A DNA stretch of 36,745 bases from Sanguibacter suarezii NBRC 16159. GTDB taxonomy: Bacteria; Actinomycetota; Actinomycetes; Actinomycetales; Cellulomonadaceae. The stretch covers positions 1 through 36,745 of the forward strand of contig NZ_BCRT01000012.1 in assembly GCF_001552735.1 (NCBI RefSeq), read 5' to 3'. A program made the position numbers and the translations under genes. Below, in pieces: positions 24,335-33,117 of the stretch (positions are counted from its first letter, which is position 1; each line of letters starts with the position of its first letter). The notes below the pieces were generated by a model that was given only the letters and a program-made list of their open reading frames with translations, searched no databases and was not told where the DNA came from.

Positions 24335-25014
24335 CCGGTCCCTGAGGACTGACCCGTGCCTGAGCTCTGACCCTGCTGCCCCTGACCCTGCTGAGCCTGC
24401 TGCTGGGCTTCGCCCTTGACCTCCTCAGCACCGCCGCGCACCTCTGACTTCACGTCCTGCGCGCCCTGCGTCGCGGTCTCCTTGACGTGCTGCGCGCCTT
24501 CGGTGGCCGTGTCCTTGACGCTCGAGAGCGCCTCGTTCGCCGGCTCCTGGAGCGAGGTGCCGATGTCCTGAGCCGCGCTCTTGATGTCGTCGGCGGCGCG
24601 CTGGACGCCCTCATCCTCCTTCGCGGTGCGCACGGCGCGCTTCTCCGCCTGGGTGGCTGGGAGCAGAGCAGCCGCGAGCAGACCGGCACCGAAGGCCACA
24701 AGACCTGCGGCGAGCGGGTTGCCCTGAGCTGCCCGGCGCACCTCCTGCGGCGCGCCTTGTGCGGCGTCGGCGATCGTGCTGCCGGCGTGCTGGGCGCTGT
24801 CCCCGGCACCGGAGGCCGCCCCGAAGACCTTGTCCTTGACGCCGGAGACGGCCGAGCGCACCCGGTCGGTCTGGCGGTGGGCGATCTTGGTCGGGCTGAC
24901 CTTCTCCTCGATGTTGTCCACGTCCTGGCTGAGTGCTGCCCGGGTGGCCTCGATGTCAGCGCGGATCTCGTCCGGGTCGTTGGTGTTGGTGTTGGTGTTG
25001 GTGTTGGTCGTCAT
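24325..25014 (-). CDS. DUF3618 domain protein
   Basis: A 229-aa envelope-associated protein. DUF3618 is seen at residues 12-50 (DPDEIRADIEATRAALSQDVDNIEEKVSP). Amphipathic helix follows, one membrane helix (NPLAAGLVAFGAGLLAAALLP, about 122-142), a helical LEA-like part with repeated KxxATxxAQxV units, and a Gln/Gly/Ser-rich tail ending in two SSGTGQ units. The N-terminus has five NT repeats encoded by a TTGGTG hexanucleotide array. It is the last gene of the operon with the holin-like gene, whose stop overlaps its ATG by 4 nt. Such proteins are common in stress-related loci of actinobacteria and rhizobia; the role is unknown. Confidence 0.85.
   Translation of the reverse strand: MTTNTNTNTNTNDPDEIRADIEATRAALSQDVDNIEEKVSPTKIAHRQTDRVRSAVSGVKDKVFGAASGAGDSAQHAGSTIADAAQGAPQEVRRAAQGNPLAAGLVAFGAGLLAAALLPATQAEKRAVRTAKEDEGVQRAADDIKSAAQDIGTSLQEPANEALSSVKDTATEGAQHVKETATQGAQDVKSEVRGGAEEVKGEAQQQAQQGQGQQGQSSGTGQSSGTGQG
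24980..25008. repeat. Hexanucleotide microsatellite at the DUF3618 start
   Basis: Almost five copies of TTGGTG (minus strand CACCAA) encode the NTNTNTNTNT stretch right after the start codon. Slippage by whole units keeps frame and would change only the length of the Asn-Thr tail. Confidence 0.85.
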
Positions 25015-25454
25015 GATCGTTCCTCCCCTTTGAGCGCGTCGGGAATCTTCTTGAGGGTGTCGGCCGTCTGGGGCATGCCTCGGGTCTTCTTGAGCTCGGC
25101 CTTGCCCTGGACCGCCAGGATGGCGGCGATGATCGCCCACAGGAGGGCGACGATCAGCGCGGACCAGCCGAGGGCGGGGTCACCGTCGCCGTCACCGATC
25201 CATGTGCCCAGCCCCCACCAGAGGGCGACGGACAGGAAGAGCAGGACGAAGTGCGATGCCCAGCCGGCGCCGCCCAGCATGCCCGCGCCCTTCCCGGCCT
25301 TCTTGGCGCTGTCCTGAGCCTCTGCCTTGGCCAGCGCGATCTCCTGGCGGACCAGGACGGAGAAGTCACGCGTCAGCTCACCGAAGAGCTCGCCGACCGA
25401 AGCCTCTGCCGGGTCACGGCTCGGGCGAGGGGCGCCCGGAGGTGGCGCTGTCAT
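25011..25454 (-). CDS. Phage-holin-like family protein (DUF1469 / Actino holin 3_6 type)
   Basis: A 147-aa membrane protein. It begins with an amphipathic part, VGELFGELTRDFSVLVRQEIALAKAEAQDSAKKAG, then two membrane helices (about 60-85 and 95-115) and a basic tail. This layout is the Phage_holin_3_6/DUF1469 family, which despite its name is a cellular protein found beside DUF3618 genes. It overlaps both neighbours by 4 nt (ATGA at each end), so the three genes are tightly coupled. The function is unknown; an envelope role is inferred. Confidence 0.88.
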   Translation of the reverse strand: MTAPPPGAPRPSRDPAEASVGELFGELTRDFSVLVRQEIALAKAEAQDSAKKAGKGAGMLGGAGWASHFVLLFLSVALWWGLGTWIGDGDGDPALGWSALIVALLWAIIAAILAVQGKAELKKTRGMPQTADTLKKIPDALKGEERS

Positions 25455-26416
25455 CGCAGGTCACCTCCGTCCGGTGCCCGGTCGTGGATGGGCGGGACAG
25501 GGGTGGGCATCGTCCCCATGGAGGGAGTCCGGCCGGCGCCCTGACCTTCGCCGAGGTGCTGATCGATGGTGGAGGCGTCGTCCCAGGTGGAGGTGCCATC
25601 CTGGGCCAGCGCACCGTGGGGGGCGGAGCTCCGGTCATGGGGCTGGCCGGTGGACGACGTGTCGCTGGAGCTGTCGTCCTTGAGGCTACGGCTCACCCGA
25701 CCGACGATCAGCCCCAGCCCGCCCGCGAGGGCGAGGAAGGCCCCCGGAGAGCGCCGCGCGAACTGCTTCACCTCGGTCAGCACCTCCTCCGGACCCCGGT
25801 TCTCGAGCCACGTGCTCGCGTTCGAGAAGTATCCCGAGGCCCGCCGTGCGAGGTCGCTCGCGATCCCCGGGTCGTCGCTCGCCGACGCCATGTCACCCAG
25901 CTCGTCGGAGAGCGACCGAGCGCCCTCGGACAGCCGCTGGAGCTGGACGCCCGCGCTGTCGGAGATCTCGCTCCGGCTCTGCTGCCACAGGTCTTTGACC
26001 TGGACCTTCGCCTCGGCGAGCGTCGCCTTTGCCCGGTCGGTGGCTTCAGCGGCGGTGTCGCGGGCCATCGTCTTCTCCGCGTCCATCACCGCCCCTGCCT
26101 TCTCCTTCGCGGTGCCGGCGACGTGGGACGCTTTCTCCCGCGTCTGGCCCCCGCCAGGCTCCCCCTGCCCGCCAGCGGGGGGTGACGAGGACCCGCCCGA
26201 CGACGACCCGACGACCACGTCGTCATAGAGGCTGTCGTCGGAGGAGAGTGCGTCGTCGGTGCGTCTGCCGCGCGTGGCGGTGGTGTCACCGACGGACGGG
26301 GAAGACGTCTGACCGGCGGTGTGCCGCATCTCCGGCACCGCGCCCGCCGATAACGACGGGTCGATCGGGGTGGCCGGATCAGCAGGAAAGTTCGGACGGC
26401 TGTTCTGGTCAGTCAT
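25451..26416 (-). CDS. Hypothetical envelope/stress protein, 321 aa
   Basis: I recognise no named domain. A disordered Ser/Asp/Pro/Gly-rich N-terminus (about 1-95) is followed by a long amphipathic helix rich in Ala, Lys and Glu (about 95-170; EKASHVAGTAKEKAGAVMDAEK and ATDRAKATLAEAKVQVKDLW) of apolipoprotein/LEA type. Next comes a helical part with one short hydrophobic segment (GAFLALAGGLGLIVGRV, about 224-240) and a disordered tail. This is the usual third partner of the DUF3618/holin-like pair. AAAGGAA lies 5 nt before the ATG, and its stop overlaps the next start by 4 nt. Confidence 0.75.
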   Translation of the reverse strand: MTDQNSRPNFPADPATPIDPSLSAGAVPEMRHTAGQTSSPSVGDTTATRGRRTDDALSSDDSLYDDVVVGSSSGGSSSPPAGGQGEPGGGQTREKASHVAGTAKEKAGAVMDAEKTMARDTAAEATDRAKATLAEAKVQVKDLWQQSRSEISDSAGVQLQRLSEGARSLSDELGDMASASDDPGIASDLARRASGYFSNASTWLENRGPEEVLTEVKQFARRSPGAFLALAGGLGLIVGRVSRSLKDDSSSDTSSTGQPHDRSSAPHGALAQDGTSTWDDASTIDQHLGEGQGAGRTPSMGTMPTPVPPIHDRAPDGGDLR

Positions 26417-26488
26417 GGTTCGTTCCTTTCATGCGAGGCAGCGAGGCTGCGACGGGGTGCGTGGTGCTGTCGGTTGGGGTGCTGGGTG

Positions 26489-27454
26489 TCACGACCCCTC
26501 CTGGGCCGTGACAGGGCCGTAGATCGGCTGGACGCCGGCCATCTCGATGTCTGCGGTGGCCTGGATGAGCGCGAGGAGCTCCGGGTCGAGCCCGGGGGCG
26601 AACTCCTCGGGCCGTTCGGGGGCGATGGTCATGGGCATGCCGGTCGGAGCCTGCTCGGTGGTCGAGAGCTCGGAACCGTCGTTGGCCGGTGACATGCCGC
26701 GGTAGATCTTGCCTGCCTCGGACGCGCCGGTCAGGTCGAAGGTGTACTGCTTCCTGTCCAGGCCGAGGTCGAGGAGCCGTTTGACCTCGGGAAAGCGTTC
26801 GGCCGACGTCTTGGGGATAGGGAGCACCTTGCCCCAGTCCACGCCGAGCGTCTCCAGAGCCTTGGCATAGGCGTACTCGTGCGCCTGGTCCCGGACGATG
26901 AGGTACGAGATGGTCGCGCGAGCCGTCTTGTTCTGGGTCATCTCGTAGATCCGGCACTTCTGCAGGCGTCCCGTGGACTCGAGCATCAGGTCGTACAGCA
27001 GGTCCAGCAAGAGGTTCCCGGAGTTGTAGACGTAGCTCCCGCTCCATGGGTTCCCCGCCGCGTCCACGGGCAACGCGCCCTGCGCGGCGACGAGGTAGTG
27101 GTGGATGTTGCTCTGGTCCAGTGCGACGCGCAGCGGGATGTCACCGCCTGCGCCCGGGGTGTCGAGCGGGTCGGTCGGGTCCCCGTTGTACCGCGGGGAG
27201 CCGTCCAGCAGCCGGGAGATGGTCGTGCCGATGAGTTCGACGTGGCTGATCTCCTCGGTGCCGACCCCCTGCAGCAGGTCCCGGTACGGCTTCCCCGCCG
27301 GTCCTCGGAAGTTCATGCTCTGGAAGAGGTACTGCATCATCGTGCGCATCTCGCCGAACTGTCCGCCGAGCCCTTCTTGCAGCGCGTTGGCCGCTCCCGG
27401 GTCGGGTTCGTCGGGGACGATCTCGTTGATCAGACGCTGTACGTGCAGGTACAT
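26489..27454 (-). CDS. Manganese catalase
   Basis: A 321-aa non-heme dimanganese catalase, decomposing hydrogen peroxide in the cytoplasm. The ferritin-like four-helix bundle carries the full ligand set: Glu35 in GQFGEMRTMMQY, Glu68 and His71 in GTEEISHVEL, Glu159 in DLMLESTGRLQ, and His192 in IVRDQAHEYAYAKALETL. It starts with the family's MYLHVQRLINEIVPDEPDP, and GGAGG lies 6 nt before the ATG. It is the first gene of a minus-strand operon with the three envelope/stress genes; 72 bp separate it from the next. The context suggests a general stress response. No obvious alternative-sigma promoter was found in the 306-bp stretch upstream. Confidence 0.93.
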   Translation of the reverse strand: MYLHVQRLINEIVPDEPDPGAANALQEGLGGQFGEMRTMMQYLFQSMNFRGPAGKPYRDLLQGVGTEEISHVELIGTTISRLLDGSPRYNGDPTDPLDTPGAGGDIPLRVALDQSNIHHYLVAAQGALPVDAAGNPWSGSYVYNSGNLLLDLLYDLMLESTGRLQKCRIYEMTQNKTARATISYLIVRDQAHEYAYAKALETLGVDWGKVLPIPKTSAERFPEVKRLLDLGLDRKQYTFDLTGASEAGKIYRGMSPANDGSELSTTEQAPTGMPMTIAPERPEEFAPGLDPELLALIQATADIEMAGVQPIYGPVTAQEGS

Positions 27455-27666
27455 GGTGGTCCTCCGGTGCTGGAGAGATCACCCGTTCCTCGCGGGCCGG
27501 CCACCTCTGCGCGCACAGTCACGCGCTGGTCGGTGCGACGAGCGGGTGGTGGCCGCGCCGGGAATGTGAGGCATTGGCGCTGAAGTGTTCGCACCGGTGC
27601 GGTGCGTAGACGCGGCTTGACCGTCTCGCCGTCGTCTAGACGAGGTTCTGTTCTCGCTGACCGTCA

Positions 27667-27685
27667 CGGCGGGTCGCACCCGCCG
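27667..27685. terminator. Hairpin downstream of the alcohol dehydrogenase gene
   Basis: CGGCGGGT, loop CGC, ACCCGCCG: a perfect 8-bp GC stem about 75 bp past the dehydrogenase stop, in the gene-free stretch 27455-27760. No T tract follows. Nothing else convincing was seen in that stretch. Confidence 0.45.
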
Positions 27686-27760
27686 GGTCTTCGGCCTGTC
27701 TCTACTCTATGACTGCTCCCGCCCCCGCGCGAGAGGCGCGGAGGCTGGGACCGGCGGTCA

Positions 27761-28963
<1,203 letters not shown>

Positions 28964-28975
28964 GATGGTGTCCTC

Positions 28976-29090
28976 CCAGTGCGTCGTCAGTGCTTCGTCA
29001 GTGCCTCGGTCAGTGCGTCGTCAGTGCCTCGTGCTTGTGTCGTCAGTGCTGTCAGTACGGTCAGTGTGGTCAGTGCGGTCAGTGCTGTCA
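28976..29090. repeat. CACTGAC repeat array bridging yihY and the dehydrogenase gene
   Basis: Read on the minus strand there are eight exact CACTGAC copies, one TACTGAC variant and a final CACTGG. Inside yihY the spacing is 9 nt and encodes Thr-Asp-x repeats. After an irregular stretch the frame changes, a copy is read as CAC TGA and supplies the yihY stop codon. The following copies are spaced 11-12 nt up to the dehydrogenase ribosome binding site. Confidence 0.85.
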
Positions 29091-30157
29091 GGCGCGGTGC
29101 TGCCGGGGGCCGTGCTGTCGGCTGCGGAGTCGAGCCGGACCGCGCGCCCGCGCTCGACGTCGTCCTGGTGCTGGCGTTCCTTCTTCTCGCTGGCGCGGGT
29201 GTCCCGCGGTGGCAGCTGCAACGTCTCCTCTGCGGCGATGCCGCCCTGCAGCTGACGGCTGCGCTCGAGCTCGGCGTCCAGCTCGGCGCCGAAGAGCAGC
29301 GCGAGGTTAGAGATCCACAGCCACAGCAGGAGCACGATGACTCCGCCCAGAGCGCCGTAGGTGGCGTCGTAGGAGCCGAACTGGGAGACGTAGAAACCGA
29401 GGCCGACCGAGGCGATCACCCAGACGATGATCGCGACGAGCGCACCGACGCTGAGCCAACGGAACTTCGGCTGCTTCACGTTCGGGGTCCCGTGGTAGAG
29501 CACCGCGATGATCGCGACGACAAGCAGCAGGACCACGGGCCACTTGGCGATGTTCCACACGGTGACAGCCGTCGAGCCCAGCCCGACGCTCTCACCGATC
29601 TCCCGGGCGACCGGTCCGCTGAGCACGAGCGCAGCCACCACGAGCGCCGCCATGATCACCACGACGAGGGTGATGAGCAGCATGACCGGGCGCAGCTTCC
29701 AGATCGGGCGGCCCTCCTCGACCTCGTAGATCCGGTTCATCGCGCGGCTGAAGGCCCCCACGTACCCCGAGGCCGACCACAGCGCCAGTGCGACACCGAG
29801 GATGAGGGCCAGGCCAGCCCCGCTGCTGTTCTGAGCGACCTGCTCGATCAACGGCCGCAGCGTGTCGACCACCTCGGCGGGCAGCACGGTCGCTGCGATG
29901 TTGAGCACGTCCTCGACGATCTTCTCGCTGTTGCCCACGAGCCCGATGACGGAGACCAGTGCCAGCAGCGCGGGAGCTGAGGCGAGGACGGCGTAGTAGG
30001 TCAGTGCGGCCGCGAGGTCGAGGCACTCGTCGCGCTGGAACTGCCGGATGGTCGACCGGACGGCGAACTTCCACGAGCGCCCCTGCAGCTCTGGCGGGGA
30101 CTGCGGCTTGCGCGGGTCATCGGGCGCCGGCTCGGGCCGTCCTTGCGTGTCAACCAT
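29021..30157 (-). CDS. YihY/BrkB family membrane protein with Thr-Asp repeat tail
   Basis: A 378-aa inner-membrane protein of the YihY/virulence factor BrkB family. About six membrane helices lie between residues 45 and 290, with family blocks CLDLAAALTYYAVLASAPALLAL, LWSASGYVGAFSRAMNRIYEVEEGRPIWKLRP and FGSYDATYGALGGVIVLLLWLWISNLALLFGAELDAELER. The cytoplasmic tail (about 290-378) is charged and ends in a Thr-Asp repeat encoded by the CACTGAC array. GGAGG lies 7 nt before the ATG. The family's function is unsettled. The dehydrogenase gene follows on the same strand 57 bp later. Confidence 0.92.
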   Translation of the reverse strand: MVDTQGRPEPAPDDPRKPQSPPELQGRSWKFAVRSTIRQFQRDECLDLAAALTYYAVLASAPALLALVSVIGLVGNSEKIVEDVLNIAATVLPAEVVDTLRPLIEQVAQNSSGAGLALILGVALALWSASGYVGAFSRAMNRIYEVEEGRPIWKLRPVMLLITLVVVIMAALVVAALVLSGPVAREIGESVGLGSTAVTVWNIAKWPVVLLLVVAIIAVLYHGTPNVKQPKFRWLSVGALVAIIVWVIASVGLGFYVSQFGSYDATYGALGGVIVLLLWLWISNLALLFGAELDAELERSRQLQGGIAAEETLQLPPRDTRASEKKERQHQDDVERGRAVRLDSAADSTAPGSTAPDSTDRTDHTDRTDSTDDTSTRH

Positions 30158-30194
30158 CGGTCCACCTCCGTCTCGGGGAGTCGGACGGCGACGC

Positions 30195-30224
30195 CGCAGG
30201 CCACGCGGGTGGTCGAGGCCTGCG
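30195..30224. terminator. Inverted repeat downstream of the DUF4125 gene
   Basis: CGCAGGCC and GGCCTGCG form a perfect 8-bp stem around a 14-nt loop, about 90 bp past the DUF4125 stop and before the yihY start. A terminator is possible, but the loop is large. Confidence 0.35.
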
Positions 30225-30313
30225 AGCGGCGCGCCGGAACTCCCGGCTCGGCCACTTCTTGGCCTCCTCCCACCGTAGGCGTCTCTCCAGGTCTCGCCAC
30301 CGGCAGGCGGTGC

Positions 30314-30949
30314 TCAGCGCGTCTGGGCGGCCTCCGCCTCGGCCAGATCGGCGAAGCCCGCGAGCACGACCGTCCATGTGAGCGTCTGCTCGGTGAGGTT
30401 CTGCCCCGCCTCGCGGGTGGCCGCGACGAGGTCCTCGTAGAGTCCGAGCGTGGCCAGGGAGTAAGTGCCCAGCTCACCGCGCAGGTAGGTCTCGAAGGAG
30501 GTCTCGGTCAGGGTGTCCTGAGCGGTGCGCAGCACGCGCATCGCCTGCCCCAGGCGCGGATACTCCCCGCGGAAGGCCAGCGCCCAGGCGACCTGGACGG
30601 TGATGACCGCCTCCTGCCGGGCGAGACGTGCCCCGTCCAGGACGGGCAGCTGCGGACCGATCTCGCGGGCGTAGCGGTCCGGCTCGGTCGAGGCCATCAT
30701 CCGCGCGTACTTCTCGGTGAGCAGGTTGCGCCCGGTCGCGTCGGCGTCGTCGAGGTCCGCGGCGTAGCTGTCCAGCAGCGGGATCGGCCAGGTGAGGAAC
30801 TGGCTGATGCGCATCTGGTGGAAGGTGGGCCAGTCGCCCTGGCAGTCGGCGCGGCCGCCCTCGTTGTTCACGCGCTGGAACTGCGCCCATTCGTGCTCGA
30901 CGATCTGGGCGGCTGTGGCCAGCCGGTTGCCGTGCTGCGTGCGTGACAC
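30314..30949 (-). CDS. DUF4125 family protein
   Basis: A 211-aa, mostly helical soluble protein of unknown function. The family signature is clear: IVEHEWAQFQRVNNEGGRADCQGDWPTFHQMRISQFLTWP followed by LLDSYAADLDDA. The middle (YARMMASTEPDRY) and the C-terminal helices are also conserved. The start taken is GTG at 30949, with GAGGAG 6 nt upstream; an earlier GTG at 30967 overlaps the upstream stop and has no better site. It is directly downstream (14 bp) of the TPR-DUF4037 gene, the usual partner of this family, and the two are sometimes found fused. I looked for an RxxxxH ribonuclease motif and found none. Confidence 0.85.
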   Translation of the reverse strand: MSRTQHGNRLATAAQIVEHEWAQFQRVNNEGGRADCQGDWPTFHQMRISQFLTWPIPLLDSYAADLDDADATGRNLLTEKYARMMASTEPDRYAREIGPQLPVLDGARLARQEAVITVQVAWALAFRGEYPRLGQAMRVLRTAQDTLTETSFETYLRGELGTYSLATLGLYEDLVAATREAGQNLTEQTLTWTVVLAGFADLAEAEAAQTR

Positions 30950-30963
30950 GTCCGTCTCCTCGT

Positions 30964-32895
30964 TCACAGGCTCTTCAGCCAGTCGTCCTCGATGTGGGCC
31001 GCGACGAAGGAGCGTTGGTGCTCCAGGAAGGGTTCGTCGCTCGTGGTGAGCCCGCGGACCTGCAGCTCGGTGAGGATCTGGTGGCAGATGCGCTCGATCG
31101 CCTCGCCCAGGCGCGCCTGGGCAGGTGCGGGTCCCACGCCGCCGTCCGGTCCGAAGCACGCCGCCGACGCCGCGCGCAGCACCTGGGAGAGGTCCTCGCT
31201 CACCCCCGGCAGCCGTGAGCCCATGCGCCTGCTGAGCCGGCGCAGCGCGGCCGGCTGCCACTTGTAGTACGGCAGGTACCCCGCCGACGCCGGCCCGTTG
31301 AGCAGGAACACCGCCGACGCCGCCGCGCGGGCGAGCTCCGCGACGGACAACCACGCGGAGTCACCGTCGCCGCGCGCGAGCATCCGCGGGACGTTGTACT
31401 GCCCCGCCTGGGCGATCATCCCCAGGCGACGAGAGACCAGAGCCAGCTGGACGTCGCGCGGCATCCGGAGGAAGCCGCCGCGCACCGCGCCGAAGGAACC
31501 GAGCGGGTCCGCGAAGACCGCACCGTTCGTCGCTGCCGCCAGCGTGGCCTCCTCGAGCATGAGCCACTCGTGGGGGCGGTCTGGTGGGGGCGCCTGACGG
31601 TAGCCGGTGATCTGCTCGAAGAAGTCCCCGATCTCGAACACGCCGACGCGGCGCCCGGCCCCGCTCGCCCGCGCCGTCGTCCACTGCACGCGCACGCCGC
31701 GGAACTCCTGGGGCAGCGCTTCGTACCGGGCCTGCAGCTCGGCGCCGATCTCCACGTGGTCGGCTGCGGTCAGCCACAGGCAGAAGCCGGGCCCGTCGTC
31801 GTGGTCGCGGGAGACGGCGTCGTCGAAGCCGTAGCACTGCGACCCGTGACCGGCCAGACCCACGGCGACCCGGCCGCGGTGGCGCGGGAAGGCGTCGAGC
31901 AACGCCGTGCCGTGCTCCTCCCAGTACGCCCGGGCGAGGGCGAGGCCGGAGAGCGGCAGCTGGGTCGGTGCGTGCGGCGGTGCCTGTGGCGACGGCTGTG
32001 CCAGCGCCCGTGAGAGGTTCGCAGGTCCGGGGGCAATCTCGGTCCCGGTGGTACCCCGGGCCTCAGCCTCAGCCTCAGCAAGGTTGGCGGCGGTCACCGC
32101 GTAGGCGTCGGTGTCCGCGCCGTAGCACTCCTCGATCACGTCCAGCGCGGCGCGGTACATCGCGGCCGCGTCGCCGGGGCGTCCCATCCGGAAACACGCC
32201 TCACCGGCCCCTGCGAGCGCCGCGGCATAGTGGCCGTCCGACTCGTGCCCGCCTGCGCGGTAGCTCCTCATCGAGCGCTCGATGTGCGCCGCGGCGTCGG
32301 CGTCCTGGCCGAGGGAGAAGCAGACCAGAGCGAGGTTGGCGCAGGTCGCGGCGATCTCGCCGTCGCGGGCGGGGTCAGGCGAGGACGCCTCGAGGATGGC
32401 CAGGGCCGCAGCCAGCTCGGTGGCCGCACGCACGGGCTGACCCATGTCACTGAGCAGGATCGAGAGGTTGTTGTGCAGCGCCGCCAGCCGCCGGTCCGTG
32501 GGTGCCAGGACCGCGATGCTCATGGTGAGCGCCTGGTCGTAGAGGGACAGCGCGGCGTCCTGGTGGCCGGCGGCTCGCCGCGCGGTCGCGGCATTGATGA
32601 GGGTGGAGGCGTGGGCGGCGGTGCCTGTGATCCCCATCTGCTGGGCCAGCGCGAGCGCCCGGTCCGCGCAACGGACGGCGTCGTCGTGACGGCTGCGGGA
32701 GCGGTAGAGACCGATGAGCTCGTTGAGCAGCGACAGCTGGGCGCCCGCGTCACGCAGGTGCTCGGCCTCGGCCAGGGCGCCGAGCAGGAAGGGCTCGGCC
32801 CGGGCGGGACCGTCACCGGCGTCGAAGATCGCGTCCAGCCCGCGCAGGACGGCGCCGACGTCGAAGGCCGGACCGCTCGGGTGGTCCGCGGTCAC
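30964..32895 (-). CDS. TPR-repeat protein with DUF4037 nucleotidyltransferase-like domain
   Basis: A 643-aa two-part protein. Residues about 15-285 form helical TPR-type repeats of about 40 residues (HDDAVRCADRALALAQQMG, HQDAALSLYDQALTMSIAV, GDAAAMYRAALDVIEECYG). After a Pro-rich linker (about 300-315), DUF4037 spans about 320-643. It begins SGLALARAYWEEHG and contains GLAGHGSQCYGFDDAVSRDHDDG: a Gly-Ser (351-352) eleven residues before Asp-His-Asp (364-366). This is the active-site pattern of the polymerase-beta/MNT nucleotidyltransferase superfamily; Glu421 in VFEIGDFF could be the third carboxylate. The GTG at 32895 is a weak start (no clear ribosome binding site); homology begins shortly after it. 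It is the first gene of a pair with DUF4125. Confidence 0.8.
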   Translation of the reverse strand: MTADHPSGPAFDVGAVLRGLDAIFDAGDGPARAEPFLLGALAEAEHLRDAGAQLSLLNELIGLYRSRSRHDDAVRCADRALALAQQMGITGTAAHASTLINAATARRAAGHQDAALSLYDQALTMSIAVLAPTDRRLAALHNNLSILLSDMGQPVRAATELAAALAILEASSPDPARDGEIAATCANLALVCFSLGQDADAAAHIERSMRSYRAGGHESDGHYAAALAGAGEACFRMGRPGDAAAMYRAALDVIEECYGADTDAYAVTAANLAEAEAEARGTTGTEIAPGPANLSRALAQPSPQAPPHAPTQLPLSGLALARAYWEEHGTALLDAFPRHRGRVAVGLAGHGSQCYGFDDAVSRDHDDGPGFCLWLTAADHVEIGAELQARYEALPQEFRGVRVQWTTARASGAGRRVGVFEIGDFFEQITGYRQAPPPDRPHEWLMLEEATLAAATNGAVFADPLGSFGAVRGGFLRMPRDVQLALVSRRLGMIAQAGQYNVPRMLARGDGDSAWLSVAELARAAASAVFLLNGPASAGYLPYYKWQPAALRRLSRRMGSRLPGVSEDLSQVLRAASAACFGPDGGVGPAPAQARLGEAIERICHQILTELQVRGLTTSDEPFLEHQRSFVAAHIEDDWLKSL

Positions 32896-33105
32896 GTCGT
32901 CTCGGGGGCAGGGTGCACCTGTCCACGGTGACACGGCCACGACGCCAGGACGTGGGGCTTTAGTCACCCGGGACGGCGGCGCTGACACCACAGACACCAC
33001 CCCGCAGGCGCCACGTCCCAAGAAGTCACCGGCCTGCAACAGAGACGGCCCATCTGCAACACCGCCGAAACATGACCCGAGACCTGCGGAAACATGTGTC
33101 CCGGA

Positions 33106-33115
33106 GTGTATACAC
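33106..33115. promoter_or_regulatory. Palindrome, candidate GntR operator
   Basis: GTGTATACAC is a perfect 10-bp palindrome with the GT-N2-AC core seen in FCD-type GntR operators, placed 2 nt before the GntR start. Upstream lie direct repeats CTGCAACA (33034, 33054) and GAAACATG (33067, 33089), spaced 20 and 22 bp. Autoregulation is the simplest reading. The rest of the 222-bp divergent region shows nothing clear. Confidence 0.4.
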
Positions 33116-33117
33116 CC

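Noticed and set aside
25011-25454. Prophage remnant suggested by the holin-like protein
   Set aside because: The family is a cellular membrane protein found beside DUF3618 genes; no other phage gene is present.
27479-27679. 66-codon minus-strand frame upstream of the manganese catalase
   Set aside because: Arg/Ser-rich shadow composition and no good ribosome binding site; the stretch is better described as intergenic with a hairpin.
28976-29090. CRISPR-like array
   Set aside because: Units are only 7 bp with 2-5 bp between them and partly coding; there are no 28-37 bp repeats or unique spacers and no cas genes.
30314-30949. DUF4125 as a HEPN ribonuclease toxin paired with an MNT antitoxin
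   Set aside because: The RxxxxH-type catalytic motif (4-6 residues between Arg and His) is not found in the protein, so a classical HEPN/MNT pair is not supported.
32896-33117. Guanidine-I (ykkC) riboswitch upstream of the allophanate hydrolase operon
   Set aside because: None of the conserved riboswitch segments are present; the region instead holds direct repeats and a GntR-type palindrome.
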